Positions 44,733 through 53,037 of a DNA stretch of 64,000 nt are shown here, in pieces; the stretch's first letter is position 1; each line of letters opens with the position of its first letter. The translations under genes were made by a program, and so were the position numbers. The notes beneath the pieces are model-generated. The model was not told the DNA's origin. It searched no databases and saw only the letters and a program-made list of their open reading frames with translations. The DNA is taken from assembly GCF_900102925.1 (NCBI RefSeq), contig NZ_FNKI01000007.1, positions 31,350-95,349 on the forward strand. Direction: 5' to 3'. This DNA comes from Flagellimonas zhangzhouensis. GTDB lineage: Bacteria > Bacteroidota > Bacteroidia > Flavobacteriales > Flavobacteriaceae.

Positions 44733-46619
44733 ATGACAACAGGTAAAATCAATGTTTCAGTAGAGAACATTTTTCCCTTGATCAAAAAATTCCTTTACAG
44801 TGATCACGAGATTTTTTTAAGGGAGTTGATATCCAACGCAACAGATGCAACATTAAAACTTAAACACCTTACCTCCATCGGTGAAGCCAAAGTAGAATAT
44901 GGCAACCCTATGATCGAGGTAAAAGTGGACAAAGAGAACAAACGCATCCACATTATCGACCAAGGAATCGGTATGACCGAGGACGAGGTAAAAAAATACA
45001 TTAACGAAGTGGCCTTTTCTGGAGCCGAAGAGTTTTTGGACAAATACAAAGACGCTGGCAAAGATTCAGGAATTATCGGTCACTTTGGCTTAGGTTTTTA
45101 CTCTGCCTTTATGGTTGCTGAAAAAGTAGAGATTATTTCCAAAAGTTTTAAGAATGAACCTGCCGTTCATTGGACCTGTGATGGTTCTCCAGAATTTTCC
45201 ATTGAGCCACATGACAAAACAGAGCGAGGTACCGAGATTGTACTGCACGTTGCGGAAGATTCCACCGAGTTTTTGGAAGATGCCAAGATTCGTGAGTTGT
45301 TGGTGAAGTACAACAAGTTTATGCCCATTCCAATCAAGTTTGGTACAAAAACTGAGACACTTCCAAAACCAGAGGATGCCAAAGAAGAGGATCCTGCGCC
45401 AACCCAAGAGGTGGATAACATCATCAACAATCCCAATCCAGCTTGGACCAAGCAGCCTACCGATTTGGAGGATGAGGATTACAAAAGCTTTTACAGAGAG
45501 TTGTATCCGATGCAATTTGAGGAGCCTTTGTTCCACATCCACCTAAATGTGGATTATCCGTTCAACTTAACAGGGATTTTATATTTCCCGAAGTTGACGA
45601 ACGACCTCAACATTCAAAAAGACAGGATTCAATTATACCAGAACCAGGTATTCGTTACCGATAATGTAGAGGGTATTGTTCCTGAGTTCTTGACCATGCT
45701 TCGCGGTGTTATCGATTCTCCAGATATTCCATTGAACGTTTCCCGTTCTTATCTTCAGGCGGATGGTGCAGTGAAGAAAATTTCTTCTTACATCACCCGT
45801 AAAGTTGCCGATAAATTGAGTTCCCTGTTCAAAAACAACCGTGAGGACTTTGAGCAAAAATGGAACGATATCAAGGTTGTGATTGAGTATGGAATGCTTT
45901 CCGAAGATAAATTCTTTGAAAAGGCGGACAAATTTGCCTTGTACCCAACCGTGGATGGCAAGTTCTACACTTTTGAAGAGTTGGAAGCGAAAATCAAGGA
46001 CAACCAAACGGACAAAAACGACAAATTGGTGGTTTTGTATGCTTCCGACAAAGAAGCACAACACAGTTATATTGATGCAGCTGTGGCCAAAGGTTACGAA
46101 GTGCTATTGATGGATTCCCCAATTGTTTCCCATTTGATGCAAAAATTGGAAACCACTAAGGAAAATCTAACGTTTGCCCGTGTGGATGCCGACCATATCG
46201 ACAACATCATCAAAAAAGATGAGGAAGCTATTTCCAAACTTTCCGATGAAGAAAAAGACCAATTGAAATCGGAATTGGAAAAAGTAACCACTGATAAGGG
46301 CTTTACCATTCAATTGGAGGCAATGGACAGCAGTGCATCTCCGTTTATTATTACCGAACCAGAATTTATGCGCAGAATGAAAGAAATGCAGCAAACTGGT
46401 GGCGGTGGTATGTTCGGAATGGGCAACATACCCGATATGTACAACTTGATCGTGAACACCAACCACGAGTTGATCGGTGAGATCTTGAATACCAAAACGG
46501 AGAAAAAACGAACTCGATTGATCAATCAATCTTTGGATTTGGCCCGCCTTTCCAAAGGATTGCTCAAAGGAGAGGAATTGACCAAATTTATCTCCCGAAG
46601 CTACGAGATGATCAAATAA
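44733..46619 (+). CDS. htpG: Molecular chaperone HtpG (Hsp90)
   Basis: 628 residues of the bacterial Hsp90. The N-terminal GHKL ATPase has ELISNATDATLKL, HIIDQGIGMTEDEV and IGHFGLGFYSAFMV, and the middle and C-terminal dimer parts follow with SRSYLQADGAVKKI and the ending SRSYEMIK. No charged linker of the eukaryotic type is seen. It refolds client proteins using ATP. A strong terminator follows. No CIRCE-like element is seen upstream. Confidence 0.96.
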   Translation: MTTGKINVSVENIFPLIKKFLYSDHEIFLRELISNATDATLKLKHLTSIGEAKVEYGNPMIEVKVDKENKRIHIIDQGIGMTEDEVKKYINEVAFSGAEEFLDKYKDAGKDSGIIGHFGLGFYSAFMVAEKVEIISKSFKNEPAVHWTCDGSPEFSIEPHDKTERGTEIVLHVAEDSTEFLEDAKIRELLVKYNKFMPIPIKFGTKTETLPKPEDAKEEDPAPTQEVDNIINNPNPAWTKQPTDLEDEDYKSFYRELYPMQFEEPLFHIHLNVDYPFNLTGILYFPKLTNDLNIQKDRIQLYQNQVFVTDNVEGIVPEFLTMLRGVIDSPDIPLNVSRSYLQADGAVKKISSYITRKVADKLSSLFKNNREDFEQKWNDIKVVIEYGMLSEDKFFEKADKFALYPTVDGKFYTFEELEAKIKDNQTDKNDKLVVLYASDKEAQHSYIDAAVAKGYEVLLMDSPIVSHLMQKLETTKENLTFARVDADHIDNIIKKDEEAISKLSDEEKDQLKSELEKVTTDKGFTIQLEAMDSSASPFIITEPEFMRRMKEMQQTGGGGMFGMGNIPDMYNLIVNTNHELIGEILNTKTEKKRTRLINQSLDLARLSKGLLKGEELTKFISRSYEMIK

Positions 46620-46646
46620 TTGGGTTTCTCACAAAAATAAATTTGC

Positions 46647-46679
46647 AAAACCGCTCATTATGAGCGGTTTTCTTTTTTT
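46647..46679 (+). terminator. Intrinsic terminator of htpG
   Basis: AAAACCGCTCA and TGAGCGGTTTT form a perfect 11-bp stem with a TTA loop, followed by CTTTTTTT. Confidence 0.9.
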
Positions 46680-46718
46680 AACTATCTTGGGTGTATCAAT
46701 CAAATAGCCAAACCACCC

Positions 46719-48056
46719 TTGAACAACAACGATTACAACAGCCCGTCGTTTAAAAAGTTGCTGGACTCCCTGCAGCAACAAAGTTGGGAACTCGAACTCA
46801 TTATTTCGGGTTTCGCCATTTTCGGTCTCTTTACCGCCTACGACCCTTTGCGCATTGAAATGATCAATGCACAAAACGAGGATCAAGTCTACAATTTCGT
46901 GGTCTATTTTGTACTCACGATTGCGGCCTCCATCCTACTATTTAATCTATTGCTCCATGTGATTCTTCGGGGATTGTGGATTGGATCTTTGGGGCTCAGA
47001 TATGTATCTGGGGATATTGAATTCGATAAGCTCAAGTATTCGGAGAAATTTACCAATTACCTAAAAAAACGAATTGTATCCTTTGACCGTTACATTGCCA
47101 ATTTAGAGAACTATTGTAGTGTACTTTTTGCCATTTCGTTCTTGTTGATATTTTACGTTTTGGCATTTACCATGATCATCATCTGTATAGTATTGGTGGC
47201 TCAATTTGTGATTGAAAGTGAAGTGCTTCCAGAACAATTTGCCAGTATTTTTGGGGCCTTTTTGATGATTTTTATCATCATTGGAATGATTTTGACCTTT
47301 ATAGATTTTATTACACAAGGTTGGCTCAAAAAGAAAAAATGGATCTCACGGCTTTATTTCCCTATCTATTGGATATTTAGTTTTATAACCCTCTCCTTTT
47401 TGTATCGACCTTTGGTCTATAATTTTTTGGACAATCGATTTGGGAAGCGCCTCATTTTATTGCTCACACCCATTTATCTGGTGATTCTGCTCATTACCAC
47501 CGTAGAATATCGCACCTCCAATTATTTGGAAAAGGATCAGAATTCTTCAAGCATTTTTGCCAACAAGGAAAATTATTTTGATATGTTGACGGATGAAGAG
47601 GATTTTCCTGGTAGATTGGTAATTCCCTCCAAAGTAATCACTGAACCCTACCTAAAAGTATTTGTCCCCTTTTCTGAAAACATTGAAAACCGCATTTTCG
47701 CTTTTAATGATTCCCTCAAACCAAAAAATGATCGTAGAGGACTCTCCTCCAGTATGAAAATTAATACCAATTGGAGTGATGAGATTACTTCTGCCCGTCA
47801 AAAAGACAGTATTCGAAAAGCTTATTTAAAAACTTTCAACACCATTTATTCCTTTAAAATTGACACGCTTAAATTGGATGAGGATTTTATTATTACCACT
47901 GGAAAGCACAACATTTTAGGTTTTGAAACCTATTTGAACATCAAAGATTTGGAGGAGGGCAAACACCTCCTCAAATTGATTCGACTGCGAAAGGAAAAAG
48001 ATACCGTTGCCCGATATTCCGATGCGGCAATTCCCTTCTGGAACTTTAAAGAATAG
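46719..48056 (+). CDS. Multi-pass membrane protein of unknown function (TTG start)
   Basis: 445 residues from a TTG. No in-frame ATG lies upstream and the TTG precedes the first helix with the acceptable head MNNNDYNSPSFKKLLDSL. Six or seven hydrophobic helices occupy about residues 25-270, e.g. ELELIISGFAIFGLF and LTIAASILLFNLLLHVILRG. From about 290 to the end a soluble domain has the segment DFPGRLVIPSKV and a beta-like ending. I do not recognise the family. A DoxX-type gene follows 4 bases after the stop. Confidence 0.72.
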   Translation: MNNNDYNSPSFKKLLDSLQQQSWELELIISGFAIFGLFTAYDPLRIEMINAQNEDQVYNFVVYFVLTIAASILLFNLLLHVILRGLWIGSLGLRYVSGDIEFDKLKYSEKFTNYLKKRIVSFDRYIANLENYCSVLFAISFLLIFYVLAFTMIIICIVLVAQFVIESEVLPEQFASIFGAFLMIFIIIGMILTFIDFITQGWLKKKKWISRLYFPIYWIFSFITLSFLYRPLVYNFLDNRFGKRLILLLTPIYLVILLITTVEYRTSNYLEKDQNSSSIFANKENYFDMLTDEEDFPGRLVIPSKVITEPYLKVFVPFSENIENRIFAFNDSLKPKNDRRGLSSSMKINTNWSDEITSARQKDSIRKAYLKTFNTIYSFKIDTLKLDEDFIITTGKHNILGFETYLNIKDLEEGKHLLKLIRLRKEKDTVARYSDAAIPFWNFKE

Positions 48057-48060
48057 AAAT

Positions 48061-48417
48061 ATGGCTCCTTGGCATTTATATTTAATGGCGTTGCTCTACA
48101 TTTTTGCAGGGGTTATGCATTTTATAAAACCTAAAATGTATTTGCGCATAATGCCCCAATACCTCCCAGACCATAAATTATTGGTTTTGTTGAGCGGTAT
48201 TTTCGAAGTGGCATTTGGCGTTGCTTTATTGTTTTCGTTTACACGCGAATGGTCCGTTTATGGCATTATTTTAATGTTGTTGAGTTTTTTGCCTGTACAT
48301 TTTTATATGCTCAGCAGCGAAAAAGCAGGTGCAGGAATACCTTTATGGCTTCTTATTTTACGTGTGCCCCTCCAATTTGTGTTGATGTATTGGGCCTTTT
48401 CGTATGTTAATATTTAA
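48061..48417 (+). CDS. DoxX-like small membrane protein
   Basis: 118 residues from the ATG at 48061; the frame to 48007 overlaps the preceding gene's coding end. Four hydrophobic helices occur, for example LYLMALLYIFAGVMHFIKP and LLVLLSGIFEVAFGVALLFSF, matching the DoxX/MauE arrangement. It follows the multi-pass protein by 4 bases and overlaps the convergent anti-sigma-type gene by 4. Confidence 0.78.
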   Translation: MAPWHLYLMALLYIFAGVMHFIKPKMYLRIMPQYLPDHKLLVLLSGIFEVAFGVALLFSFTREWSVYGIILMLLSFLPVHFYMLSSEKAGAGIPLWLLILRVPLQFVLMYWAFSYVNI

Positions 48418-48824
48418 AAGTGTGTCTTATCAAAGTACTTTTTAAGTCGGGTGACTTGGGCAAAAAACAACAATCCGAATAACAATACGGAATACAGCAA
48501 CACTTTGGAAGATGTATAATGTTCAAATCCACCCCAAACATTATCAAAAGCAGCATTGAAATTCAATTTGGCAAACCATCCCTCATTGGAATTGAATCCA
48601 AATTTAGAAATCAAAAACACCACCAAGGCCAAGAACGAAACCCCAATGGAAACCAAGGTAGTTCGCGACAATATAGGTTGATATTCAAATATAGGCTGTG
48701 CGGTTTCAGCTTCAATTTTTTGCATTAAATTTTTGGTGAAATCTACTGAAGGTTGCTCCAAAGGAGCCTCATTCATTAGCTGATCCACCAATTCTTCCCA
48801 TTTTTTATCCTTTTCCTTATCCAT
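48414..48824 (-). CDS. Putative anti-sigma factor (membrane protein)
   Basis: 136 residues. A cytoplasmic head of about 50 residues (KEKDKKWEELVDQLMNEA ... DFTKNLMQKIEAE) is followed by a membrane helix at about 50-75, a periplasmic part and a second helix near 105-126. The layout suits a small anti-sigma factor. It overlaps the end of the ECF sigma gene by eight bases, which is the usual arrangement. No zinc-binding HxxxCxxC is present, so it is not a ZAS type. Confidence 0.7.
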   Translation of the reverse strand: MDKEKDKKWEELVDQLMNEAPLEQPSVDFTKNLMQKIEAETAQPIFEYQPILSRTTLVSIGVSFLALVVFLISKFGFNSNEGWFAKLNFNAAFDNVWGGFEHYTSSKVLLYSVLLFGLLFFAQVTRLKKYFDKTHF

Positions 48825-49395
48825 TGCTTTCTAAAATTTCGCCCAACAAACTGTTTTGCATGATATCTGCCAGTTTTTTTCTGGCCCTAAACAATCGAAC
48901 CTTTAAGGTATTTACCGAAAGGTTTAAAATTTTCTCCATTTCCACAAGATTCTTCTCCTCAAAATAAAACAAGGTGACTATCGCAGCATCTTCTGCAGAT
49001 AATTTGCCCATGCATGCTTGGATCAACTCACTTTTCTCTTGTTTTACCATTTTCTCCATGGCATTGTCCACATCGGCAAAAGCTATGGCCTTGGTATATT
49101 CAAAATCGACCTCAAGCCTCCTTTTTTTATTTTTTTTGATGCGATCCAAACTGGTGTTATAGGCAATTCGATAGATCCATGTGGATATCTTGGAATCCCC
49201 TTTAAAACTATCCAAGGAATTAAAAATCTTTATGAACGTGTCTTGGGAAACCTCTTCGGCTTCCTCCCTATTGCCCAACATGCGCAACGTTAGCGTGAAC
49301 ACCAAATCCTTATATTGATCCACAAAAACACCGAATGCATGGGTGTTTCCACCTCGGATTTCGGATAACAGCTTTTGTTCTTTGTTGGTCAGCAT
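48817..49395 (-). CDS. ECF-type RNA polymerase sigma factor
   Basis: 192 residues with both sigma regions: region 2 around FGVFVDQYKDLVFTL, EEAEEVSQDTFIKIFN and STWIYRIAYNTSLDRI, and region 4 around AEDAAIVTLFYFEEKNLVEM and LNLSVNTLKVRLFRARKKL. It directs RNA polymerase to a special set of promoters, here probably TGTAACC-N16-CGTC, which is found in front of this gene and the divergent one. The promoter would place the transcript start a few bases from the ATG, so the message is nearly leaderless. Confidence 0.92.
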   Translation of the reverse strand: MLTNKEQKLLSEIRGGNTHAFGVFVDQYKDLVFTLTLRMLGNREEAEEVSQDTFIKIFNSLDSFKGDSKISTWIYRIAYNTSLDRIKKNKKRRLEVDFEYTKAIAFADVDNAMEKMVKQEKSELIQACMGKLSAEDAAIVTLFYFEEKNLVEMEKILNLSVNTLKVRLFRARKKLADIMQNSLLGEILESNG

Positions 49396-49404
49396 TGTTC
49401 ATTG

Positions 49405-49431
49405 GACGCCAAAAGTGACAATTGGGTTACA
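49405..49431 (-). promoter_or_regulatory. ECF-type promoter of the sigma operon
   Basis: On the minus strand TGTAACC (49425-49431) is followed by 16 bases and CGTC (49405-49408). The expected start is near 49398, only a few bases before the ATG at 49395. The pair of motifs matches common ECF promoters. Confidence 0.7.
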
Positions 49432-49456
49432 CCAAAACACTTTTTTTATAAAGTTA

Positions 49457-49483
49457 TGTAACCTGTTGAAATAAAATGTCGTC
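49457..49483 (+). promoter_or_regulatory. ECF-type promoter of the small membrane protein gene
   Basis: TGTAACC (49457-49463) and CGTC (49480-49483) have exactly the same 16-base spacing as the minus-strand promoter. The two -35 boxes face away from each other across 25 bases. The leader to the ATG at 49532 is about 40 bases. Confidence 0.7.
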
Positions 49484-49531
49484 ATAGGCTATGAACAAAA
49501 TGTATAAATAATCATTTAAAAACGAATAGTT

Positions 49532-49885
49532 ATGGGATCAGAAGTAATTATCATGCCAATCATCATGGGGGTAATTTTTGCCATTGCCTACCTTTATTTT
49601 TCAACAAGGAACAAGGAACGCCTAGCATTGATTGAAAAAGGCGCCGACGCCAGTATTTTTGTTAGAGGCAAGAGCGGCAAGGCAGCTCCGATTTGGAAAA
49701 TTATTATCCTAAATCTAGCCTTATTGCTCATGGGTATTGGAGCAGCCATATTTGTAGCCTCCATTTTACACTATAGCTTAGGGGTGGATGAGGAAGTTGC
49801 CTATCCAGGAGCCATCTTTTTAATGGCAGGTGTTGGACTTATGGTCGGTTTTAACATGACCAAAAAATTGGACAAAGAGGATTAA
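49532..49885 (+). CDS. DUF6249-like small membrane protein, ECF regulon candidate
   Basis: 117 residues with two to three helices (IMPIIMGVIFAIAYLYF, IIILNLALLLMGIGAAIFV and YPGAIFLMAGVGLMVGF) and a charged loop NKERLALIEKGAD. It resembles the DUF6249 family of small bacteroidotal membrane proteins; the role is unknown. Its promoter mirrors that of the divergent ECF sigma gene, so it is probably a direct target. A terminator follows. Confidence 0.75.
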   Translation: MGSEVIIMPIIMGVIFAIAYLYFSTRNKERLALIEKGADASIFVRGKSGKAAPIWKIIILNLALLLMGIGAAIFVASILHYSLGVDEEVAYPGAIFLMAGVGLMVGFNMTKKLDKED

Positions 49886-49911
49886 TCCTAAAAAATGAAA
49901 CACTTTGAAAG

Positions 49912-49938
49912 ACCACCGCAACCGCGGTGGTTTTTTTA
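49912..49938 (+). terminator. Intrinsic terminator after the small membrane protein
   Basis: ACCACCGC (49912-49919) and GCGGTGGT (49924-49931) form an 8-bp stem with a 4-base loop and a following T run. Confidence 0.8.
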
Positions 49939-49950
49939 TATCTTGTCTGT

Positions 49951-50583
49951 ATGAAAGTGATATCGACCAACATCGGCAAGTCTACCAAAATTGAATGGAA
50001 CGGGGAGGAAACCACCACGGGAATCTTTAAATATCCTGTGGATGAGCCCATTTATTTAAATAAAGAAGACGTTTCTCACGATACCATTGCAGACCGCAGG
50101 GTTCATGGCGGGATTTTCAAGGCTTGTTATTTATTTTCAGCCGACCAATATCCATATTGGAAGGTAAAATATCCCGATTTGGAATGGGATTGGGGCATGT
50201 TCGGCGAGAATTTAACCGTTGAAGGCTTGGATGAATCCAAGATTCGTATCGGAAATGTGTACCAACTGGGTACGGCATTGGTTCAAGTTACCCAACCAAG
50301 AGAACCTTGTTTTAAGTTGGGCATTCGGTTTAACGACCAAAATATTTTAAAGGAGTTTATCGACCATGAATTTCCAGGTACCTACATCCGAATTTTAAGG
50401 GAAGGAAGTGTTTCGGTTGGCGACACCTTGGAATTGGTGGATGAATCTAAATCCTCGTTGACCACCCAGCAATTCTATAATTTACTTTTTTCTAAGGAAA
50501 AGAACAGCGAATTGATACAAATGGCGATTGAGAATGATGCTTTACCATCCAGTAAAAGAGAGAAGCTAAAAAAATGGGCATAA
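49951..50583 (+). CDS. MOSC-domain protein (YiiM-like)
   Basis: 210 residues from the ATG at 49951. The MOSC beta-barrel includes DRRVHGGIFKACYLF, WGMFGENLTVEGL and the conserved cysteine in TQPREPCFKLG. MOSC domains carry sulfur or reduce N-hydroxylated compounds at a molybdenum cofactor. This short form, similar to YiiM, may detoxify N-hydroxylated bases; that is family knowledge only. A C-terminal tail of about 50 residues is helical. Confidence 0.85.
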   Translation: MKVISTNIGKSTKIEWNGEETTTGIFKYPVDEPIYLNKEDVSHDTIADRRVHGGIFKACYLFSADQYPYWKVKYPDLEWDWGMFGENLTVEGLDESKIRIGNVYQLGTALVQVTQPREPCFKLGIRFNDQNILKEFIDHEFPGTYIRILREGSVSVGDTLELVDESKSSLTTQQFYNLLFSKEKNSELIQMAIENDALPSSKREKLKKWA

Positions 50584-50606
50584 AAAAAGGGGGCCTCCCG
50601 ACCCCC
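50582..50606 (-). terminator. Intrinsic terminator of the secreted beta-sandwich gene
   Basis: On the minus strand GGGGG, an 8-base loop and CCCCC are followed by TTTTTTT. It lies in the tail of the MOSC gene spacer. Confidence 0.7.
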
Positions 50607-50633
50607 AATGCACATAAAAATTAACTAAACAAA

Positions 50634-51011
50634 CTATCTTACTACAACCTCGTCTGTGTAAGTTCCAAACTTGTCCACTACAACGATGGTGTATTTACCT
50701 TTAAATGCTTTTTCGAAGTTGAAAGCTTTCTCAACTACGATATCTCCTTCGATAGCCTCATCAAAAACCAATCTTTTGTCGGCATCGTATACTTTTAAAA
50801 GCACCTTTCCTTGAGATACGTTCAAAAGGTTCATCATTACTTTTTGACCTTTCTTTACGAATACTGGATCAAGGTTAACTTTTACCAAATTCTTTTCTAC
50901 CTCGTATTTGGCTACTACTTTTTTACCAAATTCTGCAGAGTTTACGTTAGCTGCCGCAATTGCACTGATCAAAAGGGCTGCTGCTACTGTTAGATTCTTT
51001 ACTACTTTCAT
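50634..51011 (-). CDS. Small secreted beta-sandwich protein (DUF3244-like)
   Basis: 125 residues from the ATG at 51011, which begins the signal peptide MKVVKNLTVAAALLISAIAAA. The mature part is beta-rich with motifs KVLLKVYDADKRLVFDEAI and GKYTIVVVDKFGTYTDEVV, resembling the DUF3244 or secretion-tail-like beta sandwiches of Bacteroidota. The function is unknown. It is divergent from an AraC-family gene at 51223. Confidence 0.7.
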   Translation of the reverse strand: MKVVKNLTVAAALLISAIAAANVNSAEFGKKVVAKYEVEKNLVKVNLDPVFVKKGQKVMMNLLNVSQGKVLLKVYDADKRLVFDEAIEGDIVVEKAFNFEKAFKGKYTIVVVDKFGTYTDEVVVR

Positions 51012-51222
51012 AACATTTCGCTTTTTTAAGATTACAGTACAAATGTATGGCAGCATATAGCACAGAAATACCACCATCTTTTCCACTTTCTATGCTATAT
51101 TAACATGGTGCAAGTATTAACATACTCTTAATGATAAAATAGCATACCTTTATGGTAAAATTGTTGATATTTGTATTTTATACACTTTTAAATCTTTATA
51201 AAGTCCAATAAAAATTTCACTT

Positions 51223-52092
51223 ATGATTCAAAAACCTGCTTTTGAAGCCATCGCCCCCAGTTTTGGACACTCATTTACTTTTATGAAGTTTAATGAGAAT
51301 AACGAGAATAAAAACGCTGGTTGGCATTACCACCCCGAATTGGAGCTGGTATATGTTAACGGGGGTTCAGGAAAAAGACAAATAGGTAGCCATGTTTCCT
51401 ACTTTAGGAATGGTGACCTTATATTAATAGGTTCCAATTTGCCGCATTGCGGATTCACCGACAAGCTTACTGGTAATAAAAGTGAGACCTTGGTACAAAT
51501 GAAAATGGATTTTCTTGGAAGCGACTTCTTCAATATTCCAGAAATGAAGAATATTCAGAAATTGTTTGAAGTTGCCAAGAGTGGTATTGCATTTTCAGGA
51601 AAAACAAAAACCAAGGTGGGTGAAAAAATGGAAATTTTGGAATACCAGACCGATTTTCAGCGTTTGTTATCTATCCTTAATATATTGAACATCTTGGCCA
51701 CCTCAAAAGAAATGAACGTGCTGAATGCTGAAGGCTTCTCCATGGAAACCGAGGTTAAGGACAACGACCGTATCAATATTGTGTTCAACCACGTGAAGAC
51801 CAATTTTAAGGAAGACATCAGTCTAGAGCAAATTTCGGACATGGTGAGCATGACGGTTCCTTCGTTTTGTAGATACTTTAAAAAGATTACCAACAAAACC
51901 TTTACGCAGTTTGTAAACGAATATCGTTTGGTGCACGCCTCCAAATTATTGGCGGAACAACCTATAAGTATTACTCAGGTGTGTTACGATAGTGGATTTA
52001 ATAATTTCTCTCACTTCAACAAATCGTTCAAAGCGTTTACGGGCCAGAATCCTTCGGAATACAGAAATCAGTTAAAAACTGTTCTACATTAA
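51223..52092 (+). CDS. AraC-family transcriptional regulator
   Basis: 289 residues. The N-terminal cupin part (GWHYHPELELVYVNGGSG, LIGSNLPHCG) is the ligand-binding domain, and the C-terminal AraC double helix-turn-helix covers SLEQISDMVSMTVPSFCRYF and the signature GFNNFSHFNKSFKAFTGQNPSEY. Such cupin AraC proteins often sense sugars or aromatics. It has no obvious target next to it except the divergent beta-sandwich gene. Confidence 0.9.
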   Translation: MIQKPAFEAIAPSFGHSFTFMKFNENNENKNAGWHYHPELELVYVNGGSGKRQIGSHVSYFRNGDLILIGSNLPHCGFTDKLTGNKSETLVQMKMDFLGSDFFNIPEMKNIQKLFEVAKSGIAFSGKTKTKVGEKMEILEYQTDFQRLLSILNILNILATSKEMNVLNAEGFSMETEVKDNDRINIVFNHVKTNFKEDISLEQISDMVSMTVPSFCRYFKKITNKTFTQFVNEYRLVHASKLLAEQPISITQVCYDSGFNNFSHFNKSFKAFTGQNPSEYRNQLKTVLH

Positions 52093-52098
52093 ATAGTA

Positions 52099-52869
52099 TT
52101 AGGCAAACAAGTCGTTGAGTACCTTGGCCAAACGTAACCCTCCACGTTGGAGTTGTTGGAACAGAAGGTCGTTGTAGTCGTACGTATAACGATAGCCCAG
52201 TTTTTCACCAACTTCAACAGACTCATAAAGCTCACCACAAATTACATGGGATTCGTCTATCCAATCGTAAATGGTGCCTTCTTGGATGCTTTTGCGTTCC
52301 TTTTTTGAAACATCGGTAAGTTCATTGGCCAATTCAGAGTAGGTCATCCCGTACGAATTGATCAAGTTGGTATCCCAAACACGGTGAAGATTACTTCCTT
52401 GACCAAACCATTGCACTTGGATATCGTTACCTCCTTTGTCCTCCCCCCTACTGGCATGCATGGGTTGGTGCAGGTCTCCGATAAAATGAACGAGCATTTT
52501 TAAATAAAAAACACGCTCCTCCCTACTGTTGTTCTCATCCTTAACCTCGGCAATACAATCTTCAATACCCGTGATGATATCGCCATATTTGCTTTTTTCT
52601 GAATCAATATATTTTGAATTCAAAGGATAATTGGCATAGTGCCAAGCCGAGTATTTAGAATAGGAACGTTCAGCTTTAATATCATCTCCAAAAGTAGATA
52701 CGAACGCTAAACTATGACCATCCAACAAATCGTTAAGTGCCCTACGGGCCTTACCTGTTAAATGTTCCTGTGCAATTTGTCCTGTGATACGGTGTCCTGT
52801 TTTGCCCCAGATGATATTTCCCAAGGCGATAACTGGAAATAAGATTAGTAGAAATAAGCTTTTTTTCAT
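52099..52869 (-). CDS. S1/P1-type zinc nuclease
   Basis: 256 residues with a signal peptide of about 20 residues. W21 in GNIIWGKTGHR is the residue that becomes the mature N-terminus and binds zinc in this family. Other ligands are WHYANY, HFIGDLHQPMHA, GGNDIQV and NLHRVWD. S1/P1 enzymes cut single-stranded DNA and RNA and release 5'-nucleotides. Extracellular nucleic acid use would suit a marine bacterium. The two predicted start Mets give little choice. Confidence 0.92.
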   Translation of the reverse strand: MKKSLFLLILFPVIALGNIIWGKTGHRITGQIAQEHLTGKARRALNDLLDGHSLAFVSTFGDDIKAERSYSKYSAWHYANYPLNSKYIDSEKSKYGDIITGIEDCIAEVKDENNSREERVFYLKMLVHFIGDLHQPMHASRGEDKGGNDIQVQWFGQGSNLHRVWDTNLINSYGMTYSELANELTDVSKKERKSIQEGTIYDWIDESHVICGELYESVEVGEKLGYRYTYDYNDLLFQQLQRGGLRLAKVLNDLFA

Positions 52870-53006
52870 GGGTGTTTATGCTGTTCAACAAAAATAGGGC
52901 TACCCGTTTGAAGTACACAAATGTTCCGCACTATTTATGTGAATTAAAAAGAATCTATCAAAAAAGCATCTTGCTTGCATTCTTAGGATTTATTTAACGA
53001 TAACAT

Positions 53007-53014
53007 TAAATTTG
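53007..53014 (+). promoter_or_regulatory. -7 promoter box of the DUF5916 gene
   Basis: TAAATTTG is an exact match to TAnnTTTG, 23 bases before the ATG at 53038. No TTTG box is seen at 19 bases upstream. Confidence 0.45.
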
Positions 53015-53037
53015 CGCCACCAACTAAACTTAAAATC

